A stretch of 64,000 nucleotides of DNA from Agrostemma githago. Taxonomy: Eukaryota > Streptophyta > Magnoliopsida > Caryophyllales > Caryophyllaceae. Under the pieces are notes generated by a model. That model made no database searches and was not told the DNA's origin. It worked only from the letters and a program-made list of their open reading frames with translations. The position numbers and the translations under genes are program-made. The stretch spans positions 42,365,811 through 42,429,810 of the forward strand of contig OY288239.1 of assembly GCA_958450325.1 (NCBI GenBank), read 5' to 3'. The stretch's first letter is position 1, and the number at the start of each line of letters is the position of its first letter. Shown here one piece after another: positions 33,097 through 41,715 of the stretch.

Positions 33097-34071
33097 ATGA
33101 ATCCGACGGTGACAAAGGGAAGAGGGCGGGGACGGCCGCATAAAACGCCAAAAAATGATGAGCATTTTCAAGGGGGTCCTAAGGATACTGACTCTGAAAC
33201 TTCTCGTGAAGAACTGGAGCCACAGGTAGCAGATACTAAACAGGGTATGAATGTTCTCAATGAGCTAATTAACCGAGCTTTACAATCAACACTCCAGATC
33301 GGTTCTAGAAGTGCCTCTAAGAGTGCTTCTAAGAGTCAATCTGAGAAAAAGGAACTGGAGTAAAAACTTGTTGAAGAAGGAAGTCGGTCGGAAGAAAAGG
33401 AGGCAGTGGTAGTTCAAAATCCGATGGTGAAGCCACCTGGTACTTGGGCAGAGCGGGTTACAGACAATAAAACAGGTATGAAACTGTATTTTGATGAATA
33501 CTGCGCGAAGGCGGATGAAATCACTATTGATTATGAGGATTATGAGGATGAACTGTTGATTTGGCAAAATACTTTAATGGGGCATGTTATAGGAGCGCAA
33601 CCCACACTAAGCAAAATTGCAGATTTTGTTAACACCAGGTGGAATCATATTGAGAAACCGGTGGTGCAATATTTCAAAAAGGGTTGGTTCTCCTTCCGAT
33701 TCAGGAGCAAAGGGGCGATGGAGGATGTTCTGAAGGGGGGACCTTGGCAAATTGGGGCAAATTCTTTGATTTTGAAGCAATGAAGCCCATCTTTCTCATC
33801 TGAAATGGAAAAAATTGTTGTAGTTCCAACTTGGGTTATTTTTCCTGATTTAGACCCGTATCTATGGACGGAGACAGTCCTCAGTAAGATGGCTAGTACA
33901 ATCGGAAAACCTCTGTTCGCAGATCCTACTACCACTCTTAAGGAGCGACTCTCTTTTGCCCGTATAATGGTTGAGGTGGATGTATCTACTGATTTGCCGG
34001 ATTTTGTGGTGATTAATCTTCTTGTCTTAGGACGGTCAGAGCAACGCATCACATATGAATGGCTTCCTTAC
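33097..34071 (+). pseudogene. LINE F ORF1, N-terminal part
   Basis: The ATG at 33097 gives MNPTVTKGRGRGRPHKT, with an AT-hook (GRGRGRP) in the first 15 residues. Two in-frame stops interrupt one continuous frame: TAA 33361-33363, and TGA 33781-33783, where other copies have Trp (KQW). The DUF4283-like domain is otherwise preserved (TLMGHVIGAQPTL, GWFSFRF, GGPWQIG, PDLDPYLW). The frame is cut after EWLPY by Tat element 2. The CCHC knuckle lies beyond the insertion at 46235. Confidence 0.87.
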
Positions 34072-34748
34072 TGATTGGGGTGGGCCGCCTGTCAATCAGC
34101 CGCCTGCTAGGCAGGCCCCGAGACGGTTCCTGCCGAGGAGTCGAAAGGCTAGCTCCCAGCAAGAACCTGGAACAAAGCATGAAACGCTAAAGGTTGGCCG
34201 TCAGCTGCTGAAAGCACGGGCCAACCCAGCCTGTCGGAGCTTGGCAGCCCCCTGCCTGAAGACTGTCTGCCCTGGGAAAATCCCTGGCCGGCAGGGTCAG
34301 GACCCCCAGGGGCCCTCTCGTCATTTTGCCTAAGGTAATTGGGAATGGATGGATGAGAAGCCGCCACTTGTCACTTCTCCATCCAACCATTCCTCTTTCT
34401 CTTCTCTCTCTTGTGGGAAGGTATAAATACCTCCCCATTTCCCACATGAGAGGGGTTGGATTTTCTCTCTCTAGACTCTTACTCCTAAAATGCCGCCCAG
34501 TTCCTCACGAGCTAGGTTCGTAAAGGCATTTCACGGACTGACTTAGGCATCGGAGAGGGTTCCCTCGGACAACCTCCGAGGCCCTGTGCGTTCATTGTGC
34601 AGGGAGCAGGCCGTTTCCGCCGGGAAGGTCCGATTCAAGGAGTGAGAGGAAGGGGAGACCAAGGGAATCAAGCGATCAGTTATTCACCGTTAAATCAATT
34701 ATACTACCCGGATCCTAGGCCGGGTAAATTGTTTCCGTGACCGGAACA
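34072..34748 (+). repeat. 5' LTR of Tat element 2
   Basis: 677 bp, from TGATTGGGGTGGG to GTGACCGGAACA. It contains a TATA box at 34422-34428 and an inverted repeat just upstream of it. Confidence 0.96.
34342..34428 (+). promoter_or_regulatory. LTR inverted repeat and TATA box
   Basis: Arm GGAATGGATGGATGAGAAG (34342-34360) pairs with CTTCTCCATCCAACCATTCC (34374-34393) with one mismatch and one bulge around a 13-nt loop. TATAAAT follows at 34422-34428. The same block is in the 3' LTR (TATA 45903-45909). Confidence 0.65.
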
Positions 34749-34751
34749 ATT

Positions 34752-34769
34752 TGGCGCCGTCTGTGGGGA
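34752..34769 (+). other. Primer binding site of Tat element 2
   Basis: TGGCGCCGTCTGTGGGGA starts three bases after the LTR end; its TGG is complementary to a tRNA CCA end. Primer tRNA not verified. Confidence 0.8.
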
Positions 34770-34837
34770 ACTTACGGTTGTGCTCACGAGTTACCCACTA
34801 AAATCAACCACTCATAATCACAAAATCAAACACAATC

Positions 34838-37309
34838 ATGCCAGAAATCGGTGATGCCAGTACAGGAGCGGGTCCAACGGTCCCGCCGGTGACCCCCCTG
34901 TATGGTATGCCGCAGTCGGAGAGGGTTCCTTCTGCTACGATCCTAGTGGTAGGGGGAACCAATCCCCTCGATAGATCAAACACTGTTGTGACACCCGAGT
35001 TGGGGACACACCCAGGGCGTGCTCTCAATCTGACCCCAGCTCAGATGGCACAGGCGGCCGCGTTCTTCTCTGCGATGCTGAATCAGGAATTCACACCTGA
35101 GGACTTGGTGGGCAGGGTCGCGTCAGCTCCCAGGCAACTGTCCCCAGTCAGTAGGGACGAGGCCGGGGGCACGAGGCGGACCGCCGCCAGAAACGCTCAA
35201 AGAAAAGCAAAGAGAACAGCTCAAATGTATACGCATGCGCAGAGACGCATTACTACTGGCAACCCAGAGCCACCTGTCCAGCAAGCATTCTCCATTCACA
35301 CAACAGAATCGGCGTCTGGAGGACAGGGAGGCTTATCTCAAGGATTACAGGAGCGCATGAGGCCCAGGGAGCCCATGTCGAAACGCTTAGGGGAAAGGAC
35401 GGGTGGAGTTTTCTCCAGGCTAACACCTGCAGCCAAAGAGCCGTCGGTCCCCGGCTTATCCCAAAGCCTGCAATCCCGGCTCAACCGAGGACAACCGCTC
35501 GAGTCCAGACACCATCAGGGTGAAAACCTCTGCCACTCTCAGAGGAAGAGGCCCAGGCAGATCTCCCCGGAAACGGAGGATGAAGCAGCAAGCAGGCCAC
35601 CACCAAGGCACCGCTCCCCCAGTACGAGGAAACCGACCCATAAGCAATGGGATTCTCACGGTAACCAGTCTGGGGAAAGCAGGTCACGGCTGGTGGGCAG
35701 GCCCACAAAAACCCCGTTGCACCCCGAGGTACAAGAGTACCCCATTCCAAAAATCAAAATGCCCACCATCAAATTTGACGGGACGACAGACCCTGAAGAC
35801 CACCTGGCAGCCTTTGAGAGCCACATGGGCATGTATGACGTAGATGATGCCATATGGTGCAAAGTTTTCCCTACCACCCTGGTGGGGCTCGCGCAGGGAT
35901 GGTTCAGAGACCTCCGCCAGGGGTCAATCAGGTTCTTCATAGAGTTGGCTGAAATTTTCCTCGAACAGTATGCCGGAAACAAGAGAAGACGCCTTACCCG
36001 TTTCGATCTCATGACCCTGAAACAGAAAAAGGGTGAGAGTGTGAGAGAGTACATGAGAAGGTTTGATCTATCCTACCAACAGGTCAGGGAGATCGATGAT
36101 TCCACTGCCGCCTACGCCCTGACAATCTCCCTACTTCCAGGGGAAATGAAAAACCAGATGATCAGGGCCCAGCCAGAAACCTTGGCCATGGCCAGAAAGA
36201 TTGCTGAAGGATTCATTCTGCAGGAGGAGTTCCACGGCCTGACGGACACCCCTGTAGGCCAAACAAAGCCTCAAGGGGGACCGCAGGGTGGAAGGGGCAG
36301 AAGTGAACCAGGCAAGCAAAGGGAAGAGGGAGACACTCCCAAGAAGGAGCGCCCAGTCTACCAACCCAGATTCGACAGTTACACCGCTCTGAACAAATCC
36401 AGGGCGGAAATCTTCGAACTGGAAAAAGAAACTGCCAAATGGAACCGCCCAAACAAACCTCGCAGCCCAAAAGGCGACCCCAAGAAATTCTGCACTTTCC
36501 ACGACTGTATAGGCCATACCACCGAGGAATGCCGTCACCTGAAAGACGAGATCGAAAAGTTGATCAGAAACGGATGGTTAGCCAACTATGCGGCCAAAAA
36601 TAAGTCTCATAAGGAAGTGTCTGAGAAACCCGAGGGGTCAGTGCAGAACCGGATGGTAATCCATGTAATTTCAGGGGGCACTGAGGGCCAGCTCAGTCGA
36701 AGAGGCCAAAAAAGGCAAATGCGCGAGCTGAGGAACCAGATCTGCTACGCTGAGAAAGAAGGGAGTCCAAGGGGAGTGACATTAAGTATCACCCCTGATG
36801 ATGCAGGACGGGTGATATATCCGCACAGTGATCCTCTGGTGTTGTCCCTAGAGATCAGCAACCATATTGTGCGAAGATGTATGGTAGACACGGGCGCATA
36901 TACAAATCTTTTGTACAAGGATGCTTTCGAAAAAATGGGCCTGGAAAAAAGGCACCTGCGGCCTGCTCCAGGATCGCTGTATGGATTCAGTGGGGCAGGC
37001 GTGCTGCCCATGGGCGTCATCGACTTGCCTGTAACCTTCGGGGAAGGCTCTACAGCCAGGAACGTCAGGGCAACCTTTGTTGTCGTGGATGCAAGATCTG
37101 CCTACAACGCCCTGATTGGCAGGGCCACCCTGGACGAAATCGAGGCGGCCATCTCCATCAGGGCTCTCACCATCGCGTATGTCACTGACTTCGGGCAGGA
37201 AGGAAAGGTACGTGGGGACCAGGAGTCAGCCAGACAATGCTACTCCGTGGCCCTACAAGAACACGAGAGGGACAGAAAAGGAAAAAGAAAAGCTGACAGT
37301 TCCCCCTGA
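34838..37309 (+). CDS. Tat element 2 Gag-protease
   Basis: 823 residues starting at ATG 34838, 68 bp after the PBS. The N-terminal third is basic and disordered (many Arg, Pro, Ser). The gag core lies at about 300-440 (KMPTIKFDGTTDPEDHLAAF, FPTTLVGLAQGWFRDL, KKGESVREYMRRF). A knuckle-like FCTFHDCIGHTTEECRHLK is near 550. The aspartic protease active site MVDTGAYTNLLY is near 685, with ALIGRATLDEIEA as the downstream flap region. It stops at TGA 37307-37309. The frame downstream stays open into the RT ORF, so this may be a programmed boundary or a mutation. Confidence 0.93.
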   Translation: MPEIGDASTGAGPTVPPVTPLYGMPQSERVPSATILVVGGTNPLDRSNTVVTPELGTHPGRALNLTPAQMAQAAAFFSAMLNQEFTPEDLVGRVASAPRQLSPVSRDEAGGTRRTAARNAQRKAKRTAQMYTHAQRRITTGNPEPPVQQAFSIHTTESASGGQGGLSQGLQERMRPREPMSKRLGERTGGVFSRLTPAAKEPSVPGLSQSLQSRLNRGQPLESRHHQGENLCHSQRKRPRQISPETEDEAASRPPPRHRSPSTRKPTHKQWDSHGNQSGESRSRLVGRPTKTPLHPEVQEYPIPKIKMPTIKFDGTTDPEDHLAAFESHMGMYDVDDAIWCKVFPTTLVGLAQGWFRDLRQGSIRFFIELAEIFLEQYAGNKRRRLTRFDLMTLKQKKGESVREYMRRFDLSYQQVREIDDSTAAYALTISLLPGEMKNQMIRAQPETLAMARKIAEGFILQEEFHGLTDTPVGQTKPQGGPQGGRGRSEPGKQREEGDTPKKERPVYQPRFDSYTALNKSRAEIFELEKETAKWNRPNKPRSPKGDPKKFCTFHDCIGHTTEECRHLKDEIEKLIRNGWLANYAAKNKSHKEVSEKPEGSVQNRMVIHVISGGTEGQLSRRGQKRQMRELRNQICYAEKEGSPRGVTLSITPDDAGRVIYPHSDPLVLSLEISNHIVRRCMVDTGAYTNLLYKDAFEKMGLEKRHLRPAPGSLYGFSGAGVLPMGVIDLPVTFGEGSTARNVRATFVVVDARSAYNALIGRATLDEIEAAISIRALTIAYVTDFGQEGKVRGDQESARQCYSVALQEHERDRKGKRKADSSP

Positions 37310-37372
37310 AGGGAAGGCGAAGTCCCAGTCGAGCACCCGGCGCCCGACCGCCTGGAACCAGGGGGCGAAAGT

Positions 37373-40300
37373 ATGCTGGTGGACTTAGAACCAGGAAGAC
37401 AGGTCCTGGTAGGAGCAGGCCTAGAGGAATCCTACCAAGCCGAACTGGTCAAACTACTGAGGGAGAACAAAGACGTATTTGCCTATTCTGCAGACGAGAT
37501 GCCCGGCGTTGATCCCACATGCATCGTTCACAAGCTGAATGTAAGCATGGATGCTCGCCCTGTAAAACAGAAGAAACGAAACATGTCTGCAGAAAAAGAC
37601 GCAACAATCAAGGAAGAAATTGACAAACTCTTGAAAGCAGACTTTATTGAAGTCTGCGACTACCCAGAATGGCTGGCAAATGTTGTTATGGTCAAGAAGT
37701 CGTCAGGCGCATGGAGAATGTGCGTCGACTTTACAAACCTGAACAAGGCCTGCCCAAAAGACTGCTATCCGCTCCCTCGGATCGATCAATTGGTAGACGC
37801 CACCAGTGGCTACACCATGCTAAGCTTCTTAGACGCCTTTTCAGGGTATCACCAAGTGTACTTGTGGCAGCCGGACAGGGTGAAGTGTGCGTTCATCACT
37901 AGTTCGGGCACTTACATGTATAAGATGATGCCCTTCGGGCTCAAAAATGCAGGGGCTACGTACCAGCGGTTGGTTGATAAGGTGTTTGAGAAACAAAAAG
38001 GCAGAAACATCGAGGCTTACGTTGATGATGCCATCGTAAAAAGCAAGGAAGACAGGGAACACCTGACAGACTTGCAGGAAACCTTCAGTTCTCTGCGCGC
38101 TTACAAAATGAAACTAAATCCGAAAAAGTGCACGTTTGGAGTCCGCTCCGGAAAATTCCTAGGGTTCTTGGTCAGTTCTCGGGGTATAGATGCCAACCCT
38201 GAAAAAATTCAGGCAGTTCTAGACCTCCCTGAGCCCAGGACCATCAGAGACATCCAGCGCCTGACGGGTCGAATGGCCGCCTTGGCACGATTCGTTGCCC
38301 GATCAGCAGACAGAGCCACTCCTTTTTTCAAAATACTGAAAGGAAACAAACAGTTCAAATGGGAAAACGAGCAGAAAGAGGCCTTCGAGCAACTGAAGGA
38401 CCATCTTAAGAGGCTCCCTACCCTGGCAAGACCAGTAGCAGGAGAAAAACTTTTTCTCTACATTGCAGTAACCAATATAACTGTCAGCGCGGTCATCCTG
38501 CGAGAAGAGGCAGGCGCCCAGCAACCTATATACTTTGTGAGTCATGCGCTGGGGGCAGCTGAGAAGAATTATCCGATGGTTGAAAAAGCCGCCTACGCGG
38601 TCATAATCGCGGCCAGGAAGCTCAGGCCTTACTTTGACGCGCATCCAGTCGTAGTCCTCAACGACCAACCCCGGGAAAAGGTGTTGGAAAAATTTGAAAA
38701 ATCAGGGAGATTGTTGAAATGGGCAATCGAACTGAGTGGGCTAGGTATATCTTATCAGTCGAGAACAGCCATCAAGGCCCAAGCTTTGGCAGACTTTTTG
38801 GCTGAGTGCTCCCATTCAGGGGAAGAGGAAGCCCCTGCCCAGGAATGGACCGTATATACTGACGGGTCCTCGACGGCCAATGGCGCGGGTGCAGGCGTCG
38901 TACTGACCAGCCCAGAAGGGACCGACTTTGAGCATGCTCTCAGATTCGTTTTCCCAGCATCAAACAATGAAGCAGAGTACGAAGCAGTACTCGCAGGCGT
39001 CAGGCTAGCTAAAGCCGCAGGGGCAGAACGAATTGTCTTGGCGACAGAATCCCAACTCATCGCCAACCAGATTAATGGAGAATACGAAGCAAGAGACCAA
39101 GCAATGGCCACGTACCTGGAGATGGTAAAGGGAGAACTGTCCGACCTAAAATCATATGAGGTCAAACAAATCCCCCGATCCCAGAACAACAGAGCAGATG
39201 CCCTGTCAAAACTGGCAAGTTCCAGTCTGCAGGACATCCGGAGATCAGTATGGGTCGACGTTTTACACGAGAAGTCTACCAATCCCTGTCAAACGATTAA
39301 TGCCATGGAAGAAGAGCTGGAAAGCTGGATGACTCCCTTCATCCAGTACAAGAAGCATGGCATCTTACCATCAGACCCGTTACAAAAGAGGAAGACGCAG
39401 GCTAAAGCAGCCTGGTTCATACTCATCAATGAAGAGCTTTACAAAAAGTCTTTTACTCATCCACTGCTCAAATGTCTGCGGGCGGATCAGGCCGCTGAGG
39501 TATTAGAGGATATCCACTCAGGGATATGCGGACATCACATTGGTGGAAAGGCACTGGCCCACAAAGCCCTCCGGGCAGGCTACTACTGGCCTACCATGCT
39601 GGCGGACGCCAAAAGCCTGACCCAGAAATGCAGGAAATGCCAACTATTTGCCCCATCAATCCATGCCCCAGCCCAAGAGCTCAAACCAATCCTATCCCCC
39701 ATCCCCTTCGCTCAATGGGGGATGGACATTCTGGGACCCTTTGCGGTGGCAACGGGGGGCAGAAAATTCTTAATTGTCGCCATAGATTACTTCACCAAAT
39801 GGGTGGAGGCCGAAGCAGTGCCCAATATCACTGAACCGGCGGTCAGGAAAGTGATCTGGCGAAACATCATCACCAGATTCGGTCTACCAAAGATGTTGGT
39901 ATTTGACCATGGCAGGCAATTCGATAACGATCCGCTGAGAATCTGGCTGGAAAGCCATAACATTTCAGTCGCCTACTCAGCTGTCTGTCATCCTCAAACA
40001 AACGGGCAAGCAGAAGCAGCCAACAAACAAATCCTGAACGGCCTGAAGAAAATGGTGGATGATTGCAAGGGTAGGTGGGCCGACGAACTCCCCAGTATAC
40101 TCTGGTCGATCCGAACTACCAAAAAAGAGTCTACAGGCCAAACCCCATTTGGTCTGGTATATGGAGCAGAGGCACTATTGCCAATTGAGGCAAGGATTCC
40201 CTCTCTGCGCTCCCTGCAGTACGACCAGGCTGAAAACGAAGCTGCATTGGTTGAAGCCTTAGACCTGGTAAATGAGCTAAGGGAGGAAGCCAGTACCAAC

Positions 40301-40561
40301 ATCGCTGCCTACCAGCAGCGAATGAGGAAAGCTTTCAACAGCAAAGTCCGACAGAGGAGCTTTCAGATGGGCGAGTTGGTTCTGAGAAAGACACAGGCGA
40401 TTGGGAAGTCAAGAGAGCATGGAAAGCTGAGTGCCAATTGGGAGGGCCCGTACCAAATAACTCAGGTTTTGGGGCCAGGCACATACAGGATAGCCAATCT
40501 GGAGGGACAAGAGCTAAGCGCACACTGGAATGCAGATACACTAAAGAAATATTACGTCTGA
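37373..40561 (+). CDS. Tat element 2 RT, RNase H, second RNase H and integrase
   Basis: Same frame as gag-protease and open from just after the TGA at 37309; the first ATG is 37373. RT: MCVDFTNLNKACPKDCYPLP, FGLKNAGATYQR and the catalytic YVDDAIVKS near residue 222. RNase H 1 follows (LYIAVTNITVSAVIL). The second RNase H (VYTDGSSTANGAG, NNEAEYEAVLAGV, ATESQLIANQ) marks the Tat lineage. The integrase has a zinc-binding HSGICGHHIGG...CRKCQ region and the DDE core (WGMDILGPF, FDHGRQFDND, NGQAEAANK). The ORF is uninterrupted over 1062 codons, so the element may be active if the TGA is bypassed or translation restarts at 37373. Confidence 0.94.
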   Translation: MLVDLEPGRQVLVGAGLEESYQAELVKLLRENKDVFAYSADEMPGVDPTCIVHKLNVSMDARPVKQKKRNMSAEKDATIKEEIDKLLKADFIEVCDYPEWLANVVMVKKSSGAWRMCVDFTNLNKACPKDCYPLPRIDQLVDATSGYTMLSFLDAFSGYHQVYLWQPDRVKCAFITSSGTYMYKMMPFGLKNAGATYQRLVDKVFEKQKGRNIEAYVDDAIVKSKEDREHLTDLQETFSSLRAYKMKLNPKKCTFGVRSGKFLGFLVSSRGIDANPEKIQAVLDLPEPRTIRDIQRLTGRMAALARFVARSADRATPFFKILKGNKQFKWENEQKEAFEQLKDHLKRLPTLARPVAGEKLFLYIAVTNITVSAVILREEAGAQQPIYFVSHALGAAEKNYPMVEKAAYAVIIAARKLRPYFDAHPVVVLNDQPREKVLEKFEKSGRLLKWAIELSGLGISYQSRTAIKAQALADFLAECSHSGEEEAPAQEWTVYTDGSSTANGAGAGVVLTSPEGTDFEHALRFVFPASNNEAEYEAVLAGVRLAKAAGAERIVLATESQLIANQINGEYEARDQAMATYLEMVKGELSDLKSYEVKQIPRSQNNRADALSKLASSSLQDIRRSVWVDVLHEKSTNPCQTINAMEEELESWMTPFIQYKKHGILPSDPLQKRKTQAKAAWFILINEELYKKSFTHPLLKCLRADQAAEVLEDIHSGICGHHIGGKALAHKALRAGYYWPTMLADAKSLTQKCRKCQLFAPSIHAPAQELKPILSPIPFAQWGMDILGPFAVATGGRKFLIVAIDYFTKWVEAEAVPNITEPAVRKVIWRNIITRFGLPKMLVFDHGRQFDNDPLRIWLESHNISVAYSAVCHPQTNGQAEAANKQILNGLKKMVDDCKGRWADELPSILWSIRTTKKESTGQTPFGLVYGAEALLPIEARIPSLRSLQYDQAENEAALVEALDLVNELREEASTNIAAYQQRMRKAFNSKVRQRSFQMGELVLRKTQAIGKSREHGKLSANWEGPYQITQVLGPGTYRIANLEGQELSAHWNADTLKKYYV

Positions 40562-40782
40562 ACAAGAATATAGGCAGTTTTCACTTTTACTAAAGTAAAA
40601 AGGCGGAGGACGATCAGAAATGTCGACGGCTCCGACCACCCCAATGTCAAAAAGAATTTTAAGAGAAATGAGAAGATACAGATTTATACTCGTTGCCTGT
40701 TCACACTCGCGTCTTTCACACACAAACGAGCAGGGGGCAATAGGGGGAGCCCCCCCTGTTGCCAAAATTGGGTAAAATGGAC

Positions 40783-41495
40783 CCCCCAACGCAAACCAGA
40801 GGCTACCCTGCTTATCTCTGGGCAAGCAGGGGGCAGGCCCCCTGGACTTTGAACGAAAAGCCAGGGACAGGCCAAGCTAACAAGGACTGGGGGCAGGCCC
40901 CCCAACCTTGTATAAAAAACTCAAGAGCCACCCTGCTTACCTCCAGGCAGGCAGGGGGCAGGCCCCCTGGACTTTGAACGAAAAGCCAGGGATAGGCCAG
41001 GCTAACAAGGACTGGGGGCAGGCCCCCCAACCTTGCATAAAAAACGCAAAGGCCACTCTGCTTACCTCTGGGCAGGCAGAGGGCAGGCCCCCTGGACTTT
41101 GAACAAAAGCCAGGGACAGGCCAGACTAACAAGGACTGGGGGCAGGCCCCCCAACCTTGTATAAAAAACACAAGAGCCACCCTGCTTACCTCCAGGCAGG
41201 CAGGGGGCAGGCCCCCTGGACTTTGAACGAAAAGCCAGGGACAGGCCAAACTAACAAGGACTGGGGGCAGACCCCCCAACCTTGTATAAAAAACACAAGA
41301 GCCACCCTGCTTACCTCCAGGCAGGCAGGGGGCAGGCCCCCTGGACTTTGAACGAAAAGCCAGGAATAGGCCAGACGAACAAGGACTGGGGGCAGGCCTC
41401 CCAACCTTGTATAAAAAAACGCAAAAACCACCCTGCTTACCTCCGGGCAGGCAGGGGACAGGCCCCCTGGACTTTGAACAAAAGCCAGGGACAGG
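40783..41495 (+). repeat. Tandem array of ~125-bp units with GC palindromes
   Basis: The marker CTTTGAAC recurs at 40849, 40972, 41097, 41221, 41346 and 41472, spacings 123-126 bp: six units. Units carry two quasi-palindromes built on GGGGGC-AG-GCCCCC, about 58-66 bp apart, with minor variation. The array lies in the untranslated region after integrase. Tandem arrays in that region are known in Tat/Ogre elements as seeds of satellites. Open frames through it are a by-product of the repeat. Confidence 0.93.
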
Positions 41496-41715
41496 CTATG
41501 ACAGGCGCGATCAAACAGACGAGAAAAGGATCCCTAAATTTTAAAACAGTTATGTCATAGAAAGCCAAAAGAAATATTCTACAAACAAAACCCATGAAGG
41601 GTGGAAAGGTCTTTACAAAATTGAAGAAAAAACCGAGTAGCAAAAAATTACAGAAAAACCATGAACACTGGTTCAGCACAAGAAAATAAAAAGCTTTCAT
41701 AAAAGAGAAGGGGCG

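Noticed and set aside
34149..34447. Minus-strand ORFs in the LTRs of element 2
   Set aside because: Present only because the LTRs are identical; short and across the promoter region.
40908..41560. Repeated 64-92 codon ORFs in the 125-bp array
   Set aside because: They recur because the unit length allows open frames; each ends within the repeat and none has a conserved domain.
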